The position numbers and the translations under genes were made by a program. The notes under the pieces were generated by a model. It was not told the DNA's origin. It saw only the letters and a program-made list of their open reading frames with translations, and searched no databases. From contig NZ_CP011382.1 of assembly GCF_000734895.2 (NCBI RefSeq), positions 3,140,700-3,204,699 on the forward strand: a stretch of DNA of 64,000 nt, written 5' to 3'. Shown piece after piece: positions 46,383 through 55,777 of the stretch; the stretch's first letter is position 1, and the number at the start of each line of letters is the position of its first letter. This DNA comes from Calothrix sp. 336/3 (GTDB taxonomy: Bacteria > Cyanobacteriota > Cyanobacteriia > Cyanobacteriales > Nostocaceae).

Positions 46383-47441
46383 ATGCAGGCGAGCATTTTA
46401 CCGAATTTAAATCATGATGTAGAGATGCCTAAAAGAGGAATGCCTGTAAGTATTATTACGGGTTTCCTTGGTAGTGGCAAGACAACTTTATTAAATCAAA
46501 TTCTCAAGAACAAACAGGATTTAAAAGTTGCTGTTTTAGTCAACGAATTTGGTGATATTAATATTGATAGTCAACTCTTGGTTTCTGTAGACCAGGATAT
46601 GCTGGAACTGAGTAATGGCTGTATTTGCTGTACGATAAATGATAGTTTGGTCGATGCAGTTTATCGAATTTTAGAAAGGGAAGAAAGAATTGATTATTTG
46701 GTAATTGAAACGACCGGAGTTGCTGACCCATTACCAATTATTCTCACATTCTTAGGGATAGAATTAAGAGATTTAACCAATTTGGACTCCATTTTAACTG
46801 TAGTTGATGCTGAGTCTTTCAATCGAGAACACTTTAATAGTGAATCTGCTCTCAAGCAAATTACCTATGGTGATATTATTCTGCTGAATAAGACTGATTT
46901 AGTCTCCCTCGATAAAATACGAGAATTGCAATCTTTTATTAATGAGGTGAAGGTTGGAGCTAGAATTCTGCGTACGAGTCATGGTGAAGTTCCCCTACCT
47001 TTAATTTTAGGTGTAGGCTTGACTCCTAAGGACAAATATGTATACGAAGATGAGCATCATCACCATGAACATGATCATCATGATCATCATCACCATGAAC
47101 ATGATCATCATGATCATCACCACCACGAGCATCACAACCACCACTCCGATCATTTACAAAATGATGGGTTTATTTCCGTATCATTCCAGAGCGATCGCCC
47201 TTTCGACGTTCACAAGTTTGAACACTTCCTGACTGAGGAAATGCCACAAGAAGTCTTTCGTGCTAAGGGTATTCTCTGGTTCGATGATAGTCAACTACGC
47301 CATATTTTCCAGCTGAGTGGACCACGTTACAACCTACACGCTGATGAATGGCAGACTGCACCGAAAAATCAGCTGGTGTTTATTGGCAGAAATCTAGATG
47401 CTGGTAAAATTCACTCACAACTTTACAATTGTTTGCTATGA
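46383..47441 (+). CDS. CobW/COG0523 GTPase, His-rich metal chaperone
   Basis: 352 residues; a strong ribosome site (GGAGG) lies 8 bases before ATG. P-loop GTPase: ITGFLGSGKTTLLNQIL (~24-40), the CxCC metal motif LSNGCICCTINDSL (~79-82), VIETTGVADPLPI, and NKTD in ILLNKTDLVSL. Between the GTPase and the CobW_C domain lies a His/Asp/Glu stretch, residues ~223-257, with about 20 histidines. C-terminal domain continues SVSFQSDRPFDVHKFEHFL. Zur-regulated COG0523 proteins with CxCC and His-rich segments deliver zinc to client proteins under zinc limitation. Clients are unknown; FolE and ThrRS next door are natural candidates. Confidence 0.92.
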   Translation: MQASILPNLNHDVEMPKRGMPVSIITGFLGSGKTTLLNQILKNKQDLKVAVLVNEFGDINIDSQLLVSVDQDMLELSNGCICCTINDSLVDAVYRILEREERIDYLVIETTGVADPLPIILTFLGIELRDLTNLDSILTVVDAESFNREHFNSESALKQITYGDIILLNKTDLVSLDKIRELQSFINEVKVGARILRTSHGEVPLPLILGVGLTPKDKYVYEDEHHHHEHDHHDHHHHEHDHHDHHHHEHHNHHSDHLQNDGFISVSFQSDRPFDVHKFEHFLTEEMPQEVFRAKGILWFDDSQLRHIFQLSGPRYNLHADEWQTAPKNQLVFIGRNLDAGKIHSQLYNCLL

Positions 47442-47692
47442 TTAAGAATTGTAAAGGCAAAATTAGAAAATTACAGCAATCCTGGACAAGTATCTACGAT
47501 TCTCTATCAGGGTCATGAATACACACTTATACGTGGTTAGTTAAATATCTAACTAACTGCCAATTTGTACTGCCAAAAAAATTAGTGACTACATTTTTTA
47601 CTTATCTGGGAATGCTGTAGTTTTTAGTCAAAATTGACCCATAGTCAATGATGAGCTAATCAAAATCACAAGACTAAATAAAGAGTGAAAAA

Positions 47693-48343
47693 ATGACTCT
47701 ATCGATTCGTCCTGAACTTACTTCTGCTGATCAGGTATTATCAAATGTGCCAAATAAGGTAACAGCAAAAGTTACAGAAGCAGAAATGACACAAGCTGTA
47801 CGTACATTGCTCATTGGATTAGGAGAAGATCCTGATCGTGAAGGACTAATAGATACCCCTAAAAGGGTTGTGAAAGCTTTACAATTTTTGACTAAGGGAT
47901 ATAACGAATCTTTAGATGAACTGTTAAATGGAGCAGTTTTTACCGAAGATGCTAATGAAATGGTATTAGTTCGGGACATTGACATTTTCAGTTCCTGCGA
48001 ACATCACATTTTGCCTATCATTGGTCGGGTACACGTTGCTTATATCCCCAATGGTAAAGTTATTGGTCTATCGAAAATCGCTCGTATTTGTGAAATGTAC
48101 GCTAGACGTTTACAAGTTCAAGAGCGTTTGACAATGCAAATTGCTGATGCACTTCAAGGGTTACTTAAACCTCAGGGTGTGGCTGTTGTTTTAGAAGCAA
48201 CCCACATGTGTATGGTTATGCGAGGTGTGCAAAAACCCGGTTCTTGGACTGTTACAAGTGCGATGCGTGGTGTTTTCGCTGAGGATGTGCGTACTCGCCA
48301 AGAATTTATGAATCTAGTTAGACATAACGCAAATTTCCACTAG
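47693..48343 (+). CDS. folE: GTP cyclohydrolase I (FolE type IA)
   Basis: 216 residues. Makes dihydroneopterin triphosphate from GTP, first step of folate/pterin synthesis. Zinc ligands typical of the Zn-dependent type IA are present: [12 protein letters not shown] (Cys/His ~101-104) and [10 protein letters not shown] (Cys ~172). Other family blocks: [40 protein letters not shown] and [12 protein letters not shown]-terminal extension of about 28 residues. Its position after cobW suggests a zinc-stress copy with a chaperone rather than the zinc-independent FolE2 solution; another folE probably exists in the genome. No clear Zur box in the 250-base upstream gap. Confidence 0.93.
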   Translation: MTLSIRPELTSADQVLSNVPNKVTAKVTEAEMTQAVRTLLIGLGEDPDREGLIDTPKRVVKALQFLTKGYNESLDELLNGAVFTEDANEMVLVRDIDIFSSCEHHILPIIGRVHVAYIPNGKVIGLSKIARICEMYARRLQVQERLTMQIADALQGLLKPQGVAVVLEATHMCMVMRGVQKPGSWTVTSAMRGVFAEDVRTRQEFMNLVRHNANFH

Positions 48344-48722
48344 ATTCAAGAGTTGAAACTCACTAGTAGTTTGTCAATTTTTCAATGCATGGAAAATATG
48401 TTCCTGGGGTAAATGAAATCTTAAACCATGAACAATTAACCATCCATGTTGATTTGACAGATTACTAGTGATGTGCAGCAAAAAAGAATCATTTAGAGAT
48501 AGAAATATTTCAAATTTAAGATTGAGATAAATTTGATTGATAAAATATTTCTAGAATGAAGTCCTGACTAATTTTTCTCCGGTGAATATTTTCTATTCCC
48601 CTTCCCCAAAGGTGATAGCTGTAACTCTATCGCCACAATATTCAAGAAATTTTTTCTTAGCAAACATGAATAGATGAACACTCATCTTTGTTCTTCACCT
48701 AGATTTTGATTTTCCAGAAAAA
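48344..48722. other. intergenic region
   Basis: 379 bases between the convergent folE and lipoprotein genes. AT-rich; no ORF, hairpin terminator or repeat identified. Confidence 0.4.
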
Positions 48723-49490
48723 TTATCGCATAAATTCTGAAGGGGACAGGGGAGCGGTATTTTGTCTAGATTTTCTGACGGGAGGAACGGGATTAGTTGC
48801 AGTTAGTGGTTGCGATCGCAGTTGATAGCGATTCCCCCAACCATCATTAATATCCTCTGCTCCCTTTGTTGGTGGTGTGGTTTTGCCTGTAGGTAATGAT
48901 ACTGAGATTATCTGGCTAGCTTGTACATATTTTTCCCCCTCACTGGTAAAACGTAAAGACTTACCCTCTAATTTTTGGGTTTCGGGTTCCGGTATTTTGC
49001 CTGTCTGCTGATCGAGACGCTGCCACTGACTAGTAGGGTCAAATGTAGCAATAAATGTGACATCACCTTCCGGGGTAAATTGGGATTGCATGGGATTTTT
49101 CTGCCATGGTTCTTGATAGTTACCCTGGGGTGAAACTTCTTCCCACAAATTCAGATTTGCTTCCCACTTTCCTTGCTCCACTTTAACTATTTGTCGGGCA
49201 AGGATAGAACGATTTGTGTCTATATTCGATTCCGTTAATTCCTGTTTGGGGGCAGCTTTCGGTTGTAAATATCGAACTGCGGCGACCGTAATTTGACTAG
49301 AATTGGGTAAATTGCTACTACCAGTAATGTTATATTTACCACCACTTCCCTGGAATTCCACAGCTTTGATTTCCAGTTGGATTTCTTGTTGACTTTTTTG
49401 ATTACAACCGGAACTGCTAGTTACCAGCAGGAGAAACAGGACGATTCGGGAAGTAATGACCGGGATACATGGGTTTTTGGGTAGAATCAT
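48723..49490 (-). CDS. hypothetical lipoprotein
   Basis: 255 residues. Lipoprotein signal peptide (SRIVLFLLLVTSSSGC), with lipobox Cys ~29. The following region contains a beta-rich stretch (AVEFQGSGGKYNITGSSNLP, SQITVAAVRYLQP), then a polar stretch of Thr/Pro/Gln and a disordered C-terminus. No enzymatic motif. Probably anchored in the outer or inner membrane. It is divergent from the cellulose-type cluster and could serve it, but there is only proximity to suggest that. Confidence 0.7.
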   Translation of the reverse strand: MILPKNPCIPVITSRIVLFLLLVTSSSGCNQKSQQEIQLEIKAVEFQGSGGKYNITGSSNLPNSSQITVAAVRYLQPKAAPKQELTESNIDTNRSILARQIVKVEQGKWEANLNLWEEVSPQGNYQEPWQKNPMQSQFTPEGDVTFIATFDPTSQWQRLDQQTGKIPEPETQKLEGKSLRFTSEGEKYVQASQIISVSLPTGKTTPPTKGAEDINDGWGNRYQLRSQPLTATNPVPPVRKSRQNTAPLSPSEFMR

Positions 49491-49780
49491 CGGTAATTTG
49501 AGCTTTTTAAATTGTTAATTTCAAATTTTCGCTGGCACAAAGCCATGCTAACAAGCATTTTTACTGATTTTACCTAAATTTGTCTGGCTAAGAAAAAACT
49601 TTACTGCTTCTTTACTCGCAAAAAATTCCAGTATAGATACGGATTTACAGCCGAGATAGACATCACTAAATAGCCATAACCGGAGTAAAATCTGTACACA
49701 CTATTCGATAATACTCACATTATTTGCTAAAGTGGCGACATCCAACATTGTAAATATTTACTCATTCATCCACTCGGCTC

Positions 49781-51628
49781 ATGAAGCCCCGAATATTAGA
49801 ACGTCATAAATATACTTTCCCTACAAGGTTTCACAACTTGAACTTACTCCTTTGTGTCACCTCTGTATCTTGTTTGTGCTTACTAGCGGAAAGTCATTTT
49901 TCTCTAGTCACCGCAAACCCTCCACCAAACCTGCAACTAGGTTTAGGTAATTTGCCAGTACCTGCTTCTCCGACACCGGGTGTGAGAACTCAACCAAGGG
50001 GTAATGTTCCTCCACCTCCTGGGGAAGTGACACCTGGGATGGCTGTTGCTCCGATTTTGAATCCCTTGTCAAAAACAACACAGCAATCCCCCGGTGATGC
50101 CATCAAGGAATTAGAAAATTCTTTGATTCAGCAACAATCTCGGAACCCCAAAGGAAATCGGCAAAAAAAACCAGTCGCTCAAAATACCCTGCGATTTGTA
50201 CCCGTAAAACTGCCGACAGTAACAGCAGCAGAAGATACTTCTGATACTGGCTTAAGATTACTGGGTGTAACAAATACTCCTAGTAATTTAGAAACAACTA
50301 ATTCTCCAGTTACACCGACTTTTAATCAATATCTCTACTCCCAGGGGAAACCTGTACAAGTATTACCGAATACTACTCCTACCCAGGAATTTACTGCCCC
50401 TAGTTCCATGGCTCCCCTACCACCCCTACCAGGAACAACAACCCAGTCGGAATTTTCCAGCAACTCCACACCAACATTTAACCAATTTCTGAGTTCCCAA
50501 AATTCCCCAACCTTCAGTCAACCTGTAGTACCTAATACCAGTAACTACAGAACTGTACCCACCTCGGTTCCTAGTAGCACTGCCATTAAGCAACCGGGAG
50601 TTGTACAACAACGTCCTGTCATTAACAGTACCGCATTGAAGGAGCCTTCCCTCAGGGTGCAAGGGGTGTATGTTACCCAGGGTGAAGATACCTCCGCACG
50701 GGCAAGACTAGCGGGAATTTATCCCCTTACCCCCCAGTTATTATTAGGGGCTACTCTGGACTTAACTAGCGAGGGTACGAGTTTTGATGACTCCCGACGG
50801 GAAGGGTTAAATATTAACGAGTTATATTTGGCGACTTCCGTAGGTGGATTACCTAATTTACGCTTTGCTGTCGGGCAATTGGACTTGACATCTTATTTTG
50901 ACCGTAATAGCTTTGCGAAGGATGGAGCTAGTCAATTTTTTAACCCAGTGTTTCAAACCAATCCAGCCCTGGCAGTTGCAGGGATTTCTTCCCGCACTGG
51001 TTTTCTGTTGAATTGGAGTGTCAACGATAACATTGAGGCAAAGGGAGCTGTTTTTTCTTCCTCTGATAAATTGAGTGATTTCTCCCTAGATGGGTTTGCA
51101 GGGGAAATCGGTGTGCGTTTCGGAAATGCAATTATTCGGGGAACCTATGCCACTAATAGGGATGCGGGCATTCGTGATAGTTTTGCGGAGAGCTTTGGTA
51201 TAGCGAGAAACGCTGAGCGTACGGTATTTGGGACGCAAAAAGATGATAGGGAAGAAGCCTATGGCGTGAATGCGGAAGTTTTCATCCCCAACTTAAAACT
51301 AGGATTATTCGGACGTTACGGACGTTACGAAAACCGAGATTTAGGAGAAGGTGCAGATACCTACGTGGTGGGGGCGAGTTTTTTGGATTTATTTACCGCC
51401 GATGATAAATTAGGTTTAGCCTATGGGCGGGGATTATCTAACGACAGGTTACGTTCCCAGCGCAAGGATGATGTGCCGGATGTTTTAGAAATGTTCTACG
51501 ATTTTCCCCTAGTATCTAATTTGAGATTAGGTTTTACTGTCCAAGGGCGGGATAGTTTTGAAGAAACCGTATTTGGTATCAGGGTGAAAACCGAGTTCGA
51601 TGTCACTCCAAGGGGGAGAAATCGATGA
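49781..51628 (+). CDS. outer-membrane beta-barrel protein of the polysaccharide cluster
   Basis: 615 residues. Signal peptide (LLLCVTSVSCLCLLAESHFSL...TA), then about 280 residues of low-complexity Pro/Thr/Ser/Gln sequence with two repeated TPTFNQ(Y/F)L(Y/S)SQ motifs, then a barrel-like C-terminal half (~285-615) of alternating amphipathic strands (GIYPLTPQLLLGATLDL, LKLGLFGRYGRYENRDL) ending VFGIRVKTEFDV. It overlaps the following TPR gene by 4 bases (ATGA). Canonical BcsC joins TPR and barrel in one protein; here the barrel precedes and the TPR is separate, so this is a candidate export pore. Family not otherwise recognised. Confidence 0.75.
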   Translation: MKPRILERHKYTFPTRFHNLNLLLCVTSVSCLCLLAESHFSLVTANPPPNLQLGLGNLPVPASPTPGVRTQPRGNVPPPPGEVTPGMAVAPILNPLSKTTQQSPGDAIKELENSLIQQQSRNPKGNRQKKPVAQNTLRFVPVKLPTVTAAEDTSDTGLRLLGVTNTPSNLETTNSPVTPTFNQYLYSQGKPVQVLPNTTPTQEFTAPSSMAPLPPLPGTTTQSEFSSNSTPTFNQFLSSQNSPTFSQPVVPNTSNYRTVPTSVPSSTAIKQPGVVQQRPVINSTALKEPSLRVQGVYVTQGEDTSARARLAGIYPLTPQLLLGATLDLTSEGTSFDDSRREGLNINELYLATSVGGLPNLRFAVGQLDLTSYFDRNSFAKDGASQFFNPVFQTNPALAVAGISSRTGFLLNWSVNDNIEAKGAVFSSSDKLSDFSLDGFAGEIGVRFGNAIIRGTYATNRDAGIRDSFAESFGIARNAERTVFGTQKDDREEAYGVNAEVFIPNLKLGLFGRYGRYENRDLGEGADTYVVGASFLDLFTADDKLGLAYGRGLSNDRLRSQRKDDVPDVLEMFYDFPLVSNLRLGFTVQGRDSFEETVFGIRVKTEFDVTPRGRNR

Positions 51629-53973
51629 TTCAGAAACGAAAAGGCATAAATGGTAAAGGAGTTATATCTCTTTCTCTTTTGCCTTTTTACTTCCTGGTTA
51701 TGACTGCCATAACTAGTGTTTCTCCCTTACTGAGTTTGACAGTTGTGCAAGCGCAAACCTCCTCAGCAACGGTACAGAAAGGATTCAACTTATTGAAAAA
51801 AGGGTGGGTAAACGATGCGATCGCCACCTTTCAACAAGCCTTAAAACGTCAACCCCAATCCCTACAAGCCAAGTTAGGATTGGCGATCGCCTATAATCGG
51901 GCAGGACGAATTCCGGAAGCTTGGAATGCTTACCAACAGGTATTAGCCCAGGATCCAAATAACCAAAGTGCCCTGAAAATTGTCGGTATCATGGGTACAT
52001 ATCGCCCAGAATGGAACCGTCGCGGGATAAATGCTCTGACAACCCTACTGCAACTTAATCCCAGTGATACCCAAGCTAGGGGATATCGAGCGCTCCTCTA
52101 TTCCTACCAGGGACAATTTAGCGAAGCGATCGCCGATTATCAAATAGCTCTCAACAATAATCCCACCCCGGATATTATCATCGGTGCTGCCCAAGCCTAC
52201 AGCTACGGGGGAGACTACTCCAGAGCTCTGGAATTATTCAACCGCTATCGCACTACAGGTAAATCCATTAATGGTTTTGCCGCCGTCGCCTATGCTACCA
52301 GCTTACGCCAAACAGGTAATATTCCAGGGGCAATTCAAGTATTAGAAGCGCAGTTACAAAATTCCACTTCCTTAGACTCCGTAGCTATCGAAACTAGGTC
52401 AGAATTAGCCAAAGCTTACCTAGCAAATAATCAACAGGCTCAAGCTCTAGCCATTTTAGACCCTTTACGCGGTAGAAGTGAAGCCATTTTACCTCTAGCG
52501 CGATCGCTCAACGAAATTCGTCAACGGAATCAAAATCCTACCCTCGCTCAGGAAGTTGCTAACCTCTATCGCCAAGTATTAAATAACAATCCCAACCCTT
52601 CCCCAAATTTATTGCGGGAAATTGCCGACGTGTTTACCGGATTACCGGGTGGTGAACAAACTGCATTACAGTTATATCGCCAAGCAGCTATCCAACAGCC
52701 GAACGACCAAAGCTTGCAAATTCGCCAGCTAGCGATGGAAAATAAACTGGGGATGATTAGCAAAACCGAATTACGGCAACGTCTAGCAACCATCTTACAA
52801 ACCCTACCCAATGACGGAGTCAAGCTACAACAAATCGCTGTGGCAGTCGCAGACATCGATAACCCCGATCCCGAATTGTTAACTGTTTATCAAAGTCTGT
52901 TACATTCCAAACTGAATAACGGTGGTATTCGGGTTCCCTTCCTCTACTTCCGCTTGGCACAAATCTATGCTCAAAAAAATGATTTAGTGGGAGCAAGACA
53001 AGCTCTAGCTGCCTACACATCCACCCCGGAAGGCAAACGCAGTCTGATTCCCCAGTTAATGGCGGCAGAAATTGAGCGACGGGAAGGTAGTTTAGAAGCC
53101 AGTGCCAAAAGATATCAGGCTGTTTTGAATACTCAGCCAAACAGTGAAATTACTGATGCTGCCCTACGCGGATTAGCTGGCGTGCGTCTACAGCAGCGTC
53201 GTTATGATGATGCTCTGGCAGTCTACGACCAATTACTCAGCAGACAACCCAGTAGCTTAATTACCCAGTTAGGACGTACCAGCGTTGCCCTGCAAGCTAA
53301 CCGTATTGTCCCAGGCGAAGCCGAAGCGGTGCTCAATAATTGGTTAGCAACCCAGCCGATTACCAATACACCACCGGAATTATTCAGCTTAGTTGGTGTG
53401 TTACCAGCTACCACACAAAGAGAACCTCTGTATAATTACTTAGCTCAGGTTGACCCCAGCTATATCCCCGTACAGAAACGCTTAGTCGAGGCGATCGCCC
53501 TGCGTAGCCCAGCCCAGGCAAAAATCACAGCCAAACAAATTATCGCCAATAATCCCAACTCCTACCAACTACAAGCAGAAGTAGCCAGAGCCGCCGGTGA
53601 TTTAGATTTAGCTAGCAAAACCTACGAAACCGTTCTCAGCCAGCAACCAGACAACGTGGATGCCCTGGCAGCCCTCGGAGGTATTCGCTTTGAGCAGCAA
53701 CGTTTTACAGAAGCACAGCAAATATATAGCCGGGTGCTAGAACAAAAACCAGAAGACAGAGACAGTCGTCGCGCTCTCGCAGATTTAACCGCGATCGATG
53801 ATCAACCCCTAGCTGCCCTCGCCCAGTTAGAACAGTTGCAAATCGAACAAGGTAGTCAAGGTGGTACGGATAGCGAAGTCTCACGACGGATGCAAGAAAT
53901 TCAAGAAGATTTCCTCCAGCGTCGTGGTTTCCAACCCCCTTGGGAAGATTATCAAAGACGGCAAAAGAAATAA
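51625..53973 (+). CDS. periplasmic TPR protein, BcsC-like
   Basis: 782 residues. Signal peptide to ~44 (SLLPFYFLVMTAITSVSPLLSL...VQAQ), then about 16-18 tetratricopeptide repeats through the whole chain (examples: GWVNDAIATFQQALKRQPQ, GRIPEAWNAYQQVLAQDPNN, FTEAQQIYSRVLEQKPEDR). This matches the long TPR part of BcsC that guides the glucan through the periplasm, but it lacks the C-terminal barrel, which seems to be supplied by the preceding gene. ATG overlaps the previous stop. Function inferred from cluster and architecture. Confidence 0.8.
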   Translation: MIQKRKGINGKGVISLSLLPFYFLVMTAITSVSPLLSLTVVQAQTSSATVQKGFNLLKKGWVNDAIATFQQALKRQPQSLQAKLGLAIAYNRAGRIPEAWNAYQQVLAQDPNNQSALKIVGIMGTYRPEWNRRGINALTTLLQLNPSDTQARGYRALLYSYQGQFSEAIADYQIALNNNPTPDIIIGAAQAYSYGGDYSRALELFNRYRTTGKSINGFAAVAYATSLRQTGNIPGAIQVLEAQLQNSTSLDSVAIETRSELAKAYLANNQQAQALAILDPLRGRSEAILPLARSLNEIRQRNQNPTLAQEVANLYRQVLNNNPNPSPNLLREIADVFTGLPGGEQTALQLYRQAAIQQPNDQSLQIRQLAMENKLGMISKTELRQRLATILQTLPNDGVKLQQIAVAVADIDNPDPELLTVYQSLLHSKLNNGGIRVPFLYFRLAQIYAQKNDLVGARQALAAYTSTPEGKRSLIPQLMAAEIERREGSLEASAKRYQAVLNTQPNSEITDAALRGLAGVRLQQRRYDDALAVYDQLLSRQPSSLITQLGRTSVALQANRIVPGEAEAVLNNWLATQPITNTPPELFSLVGVLPATTQREPLYNYLAQVDPSYIPVQKRLVEAIALRSPAQAKITAKQIIANNPNSYQLQAEVARAAGDLDLASKTYETVLSQQPDNVDALAALGGIRFEQQRFTEAQQIYSRVLEQKPEDRDSRRALADLTAIDDQPLAALAQLEQLQIEQGSQGGTDSEVSRRMQEIQEDFLQRRGFQPPWEDYQRRQKK

Positions 53974-54348
53974 TCGGTTCGTGACAGATACCCCACTTTT
54001 CCTCAAAGTTGGGAATTTAGGTAGTCGTCATGAACTGCGTACACCAGGACAGATGAAAATAGGCATTGGGCATGAATTATTTCCCCCTTGTCCCCTTTTC
54101 CCCCTTGTCCCCTTGTCCCCTTTTCCCCCTTTTCCCCCTTTTCCCCCTTTTCCCCTTGTCTTCCTTGTCCCCTCGTCCCCTTGTCCCCCAGCTCCCCTGC
54201 TTTTTCAAGTCAGGGGGTGTATTTACCCCTTTGCCTGAACAAGTGATTCAGCCATCAAATACGGGAATACTAAATCAGCGCTTACTACTGAGTAATAAGT
54301 ATTACTTTTGTCAACGCATTACTATCAACACACTAACTATCATCCGCT
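53974..54348. repeat. intergenic region with C/T-rich low-complexity tract
   Basis: From about 54083 to 54190 the plus strand is almost only C and T with a few G, built of units such as CCCCTT(G/T)T and TTTTCCCC. Several ORFs cross it in different frames (Pro/Phe/Ser-only products) and are artefacts. It separates the TPR gene from bcsZ by 375 bases, and a new promoter could lie between here and 54348. Confidence 0.7.
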
Positions 54349-55617
54349 ATGTTTCTGAGGATGCCTTGTCTTTCAAGAGTAGCAGTAATTGTTAGCCTGC
54401 TTGGTTTATCTGCCTGTTATTCTAGTTATTCCCTCTCCAAATCGTCACAACCGGATGAACGAGCCAATACTCCAGTCAAATCTGTGAGTGAGAGTACAGC
54501 TATTTTCCTCGCTGCTTTACCAGAATCTACTGCTAATCGTCAGTTGCTGGCAGAAAGTTGGGATAGTTATCGTCGGCGGTTTATTCAGAGTGATGGCAGG
54601 GTAATTGATTATGAAGCGAGCGATCGCTCTACCAGTGAAGGGCAAGCCTACGCCATGTTGCGTGCTGTGTTAATCAATGATCCAGAAACCTTTGAACTAA
54701 CTTTAAAATGGGCAGAAAATAACCTGCAACGTCAAGCCAACGGCAAACGTACAGATAGCTTGTGGGCTTGGAAATGGGGACGTAGAGAAGATAACACCTG
54801 GGGTACTATAGATAATAACTTTGCCAGCGATGGGGATATTGATGCAATTACCTCCTTAATTTTCGCTGCACGGCGCTGGAATCGTCCCGAATATCTGGAA
54901 TTAGCCAAAACTAAGCTAGAGGATTTGTGGAACCTTTCCACCGCTCCAGGGAAAGAAGGTAAGCATTATTTGCTACCTGGTCCCAAGGAAGCTTTTTTAC
55001 CTAATCCCAATACCCTCTATCTCAACCCTTCCTATCTAGCTCCCTATGCTTTCCGAATTTTTGCCCAGGTAGATAGGAAACATGATTGGTTGAGTTTAGT
55101 AGAAACCAGTTACGAAATTTTAGATAAATCCACCCCCCTATCCCAAGCGAGCTTACCTAGTGACTGGGTGGCTTTAGATACAGAGTCGGGTAAATACACT
55201 AATTTGCCTGCATCGAAAAACTTACAAACTTTATATAGTTTTGATGCCTATCGCGTCTGGTGGCGGGTATCCCTAGATGCTGTCTGGTTTGATGCACCCC
55301 AGGCTAAATCCTATCTACAAAAATCAACCCAATATCTTCAGAAATTATGGCAACAAGAAAAGCGCTTACCAGCACGAATTGACCTACAAGGTAAGAGTTT
55401 GGTGGATTATGAAGCCACATCACAGTATGCCATGATTTACACTGCCTGGAGTCTTATCGAACCCCAACTCGCCGACGAAATATTACAACAAAAAATCCTA
55501 CCTCAGTACCAACAAGGCATTTGGGGCGATCGCAGTGCTTACTATACTCAAAACCTCGTGTGGCTGGGTTTACTCCCTCCCCAAGCAATTCCGCAATACC
55601 TCTTACAAACTCCGTAA
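54349..55617 (+). CDS. bcsZ: GH8 endoglucanase lipoprotein (BcsZ-type)
   Basis: 422 residues. Lipobox signal (IVSLLGLSAC, Cys ~22). Glycoside hydrolase family 8: WDSYRRRFIQSDGRVIDYEA, catalytic Glu in SEGQAYAMLRAV, WGTIDNNFASDGDIDAITSL with the catalytic Asp, and later NPSYLAPYAFRIF and YSFDAYRVWWRVSLDAVWF. BcsZ enzymes trim cellulose or related glucan during synthesis. A lipid anchor instead of a cleaved signal peptide is a variation. Next Met (54361) is a possible alternative start. Its place before bcsB and bcsA supports the role. Confidence 0.9.
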   Translation: MFLRMPCLSRVAVIVSLLGLSACYSSYSLSKSSQPDERANTPVKSVSESTAIFLAALPESTANRQLLAESWDSYRRRFIQSDGRVIDYEASDRSTSEGQAYAMLRAVLINDPETFELTLKWAENNLQRQANGKRTDSLWAWKWGRREDNTWGTIDNNFASDGDIDAITSLIFAARRWNRPEYLELAKTKLEDLWNLSTAPGKEGKHYLLPGPKEAFLPNPNTLYLNPSYLAPYAFRIFAQVDRKHDWLSLVETSYEILDKSTPLSQASLPSDWVALDTESGKYTNLPASKNLQTLYSFDAYRVWWRVSLDAVWFDAPQAKSYLQKSTQYLQKLWQQEKRLPARIDLQGKSLVDYEATSQYAMIYTAWSLIEPQLADEILQQKILPQYQQGIWGDRSAYYTQNLVWLGLLPPQAIPQYLLQTP

Positions 55618-55777
55618 AAATAACCTGATATTTTTGATTTTTTAAAAAAGAATTAAAAATTGGGTGACTTTTTGAGTTATAAACAGAACATATTTCCGCC
55701 AAGTATTTATAACCAATAACCGCTCAGAATAATCACAAGCAAAACACTGAGTTAACAAACATTAATCCCCTTATCCC

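Noticed and set aside
54066..54395. ORF encoding Pro/Phe/Leu/Ser repeats
   Set aside because: Product of the C/T-rich tract in one of several equally open frames; composition unlike a protein and it overlaps the bcsZ start.
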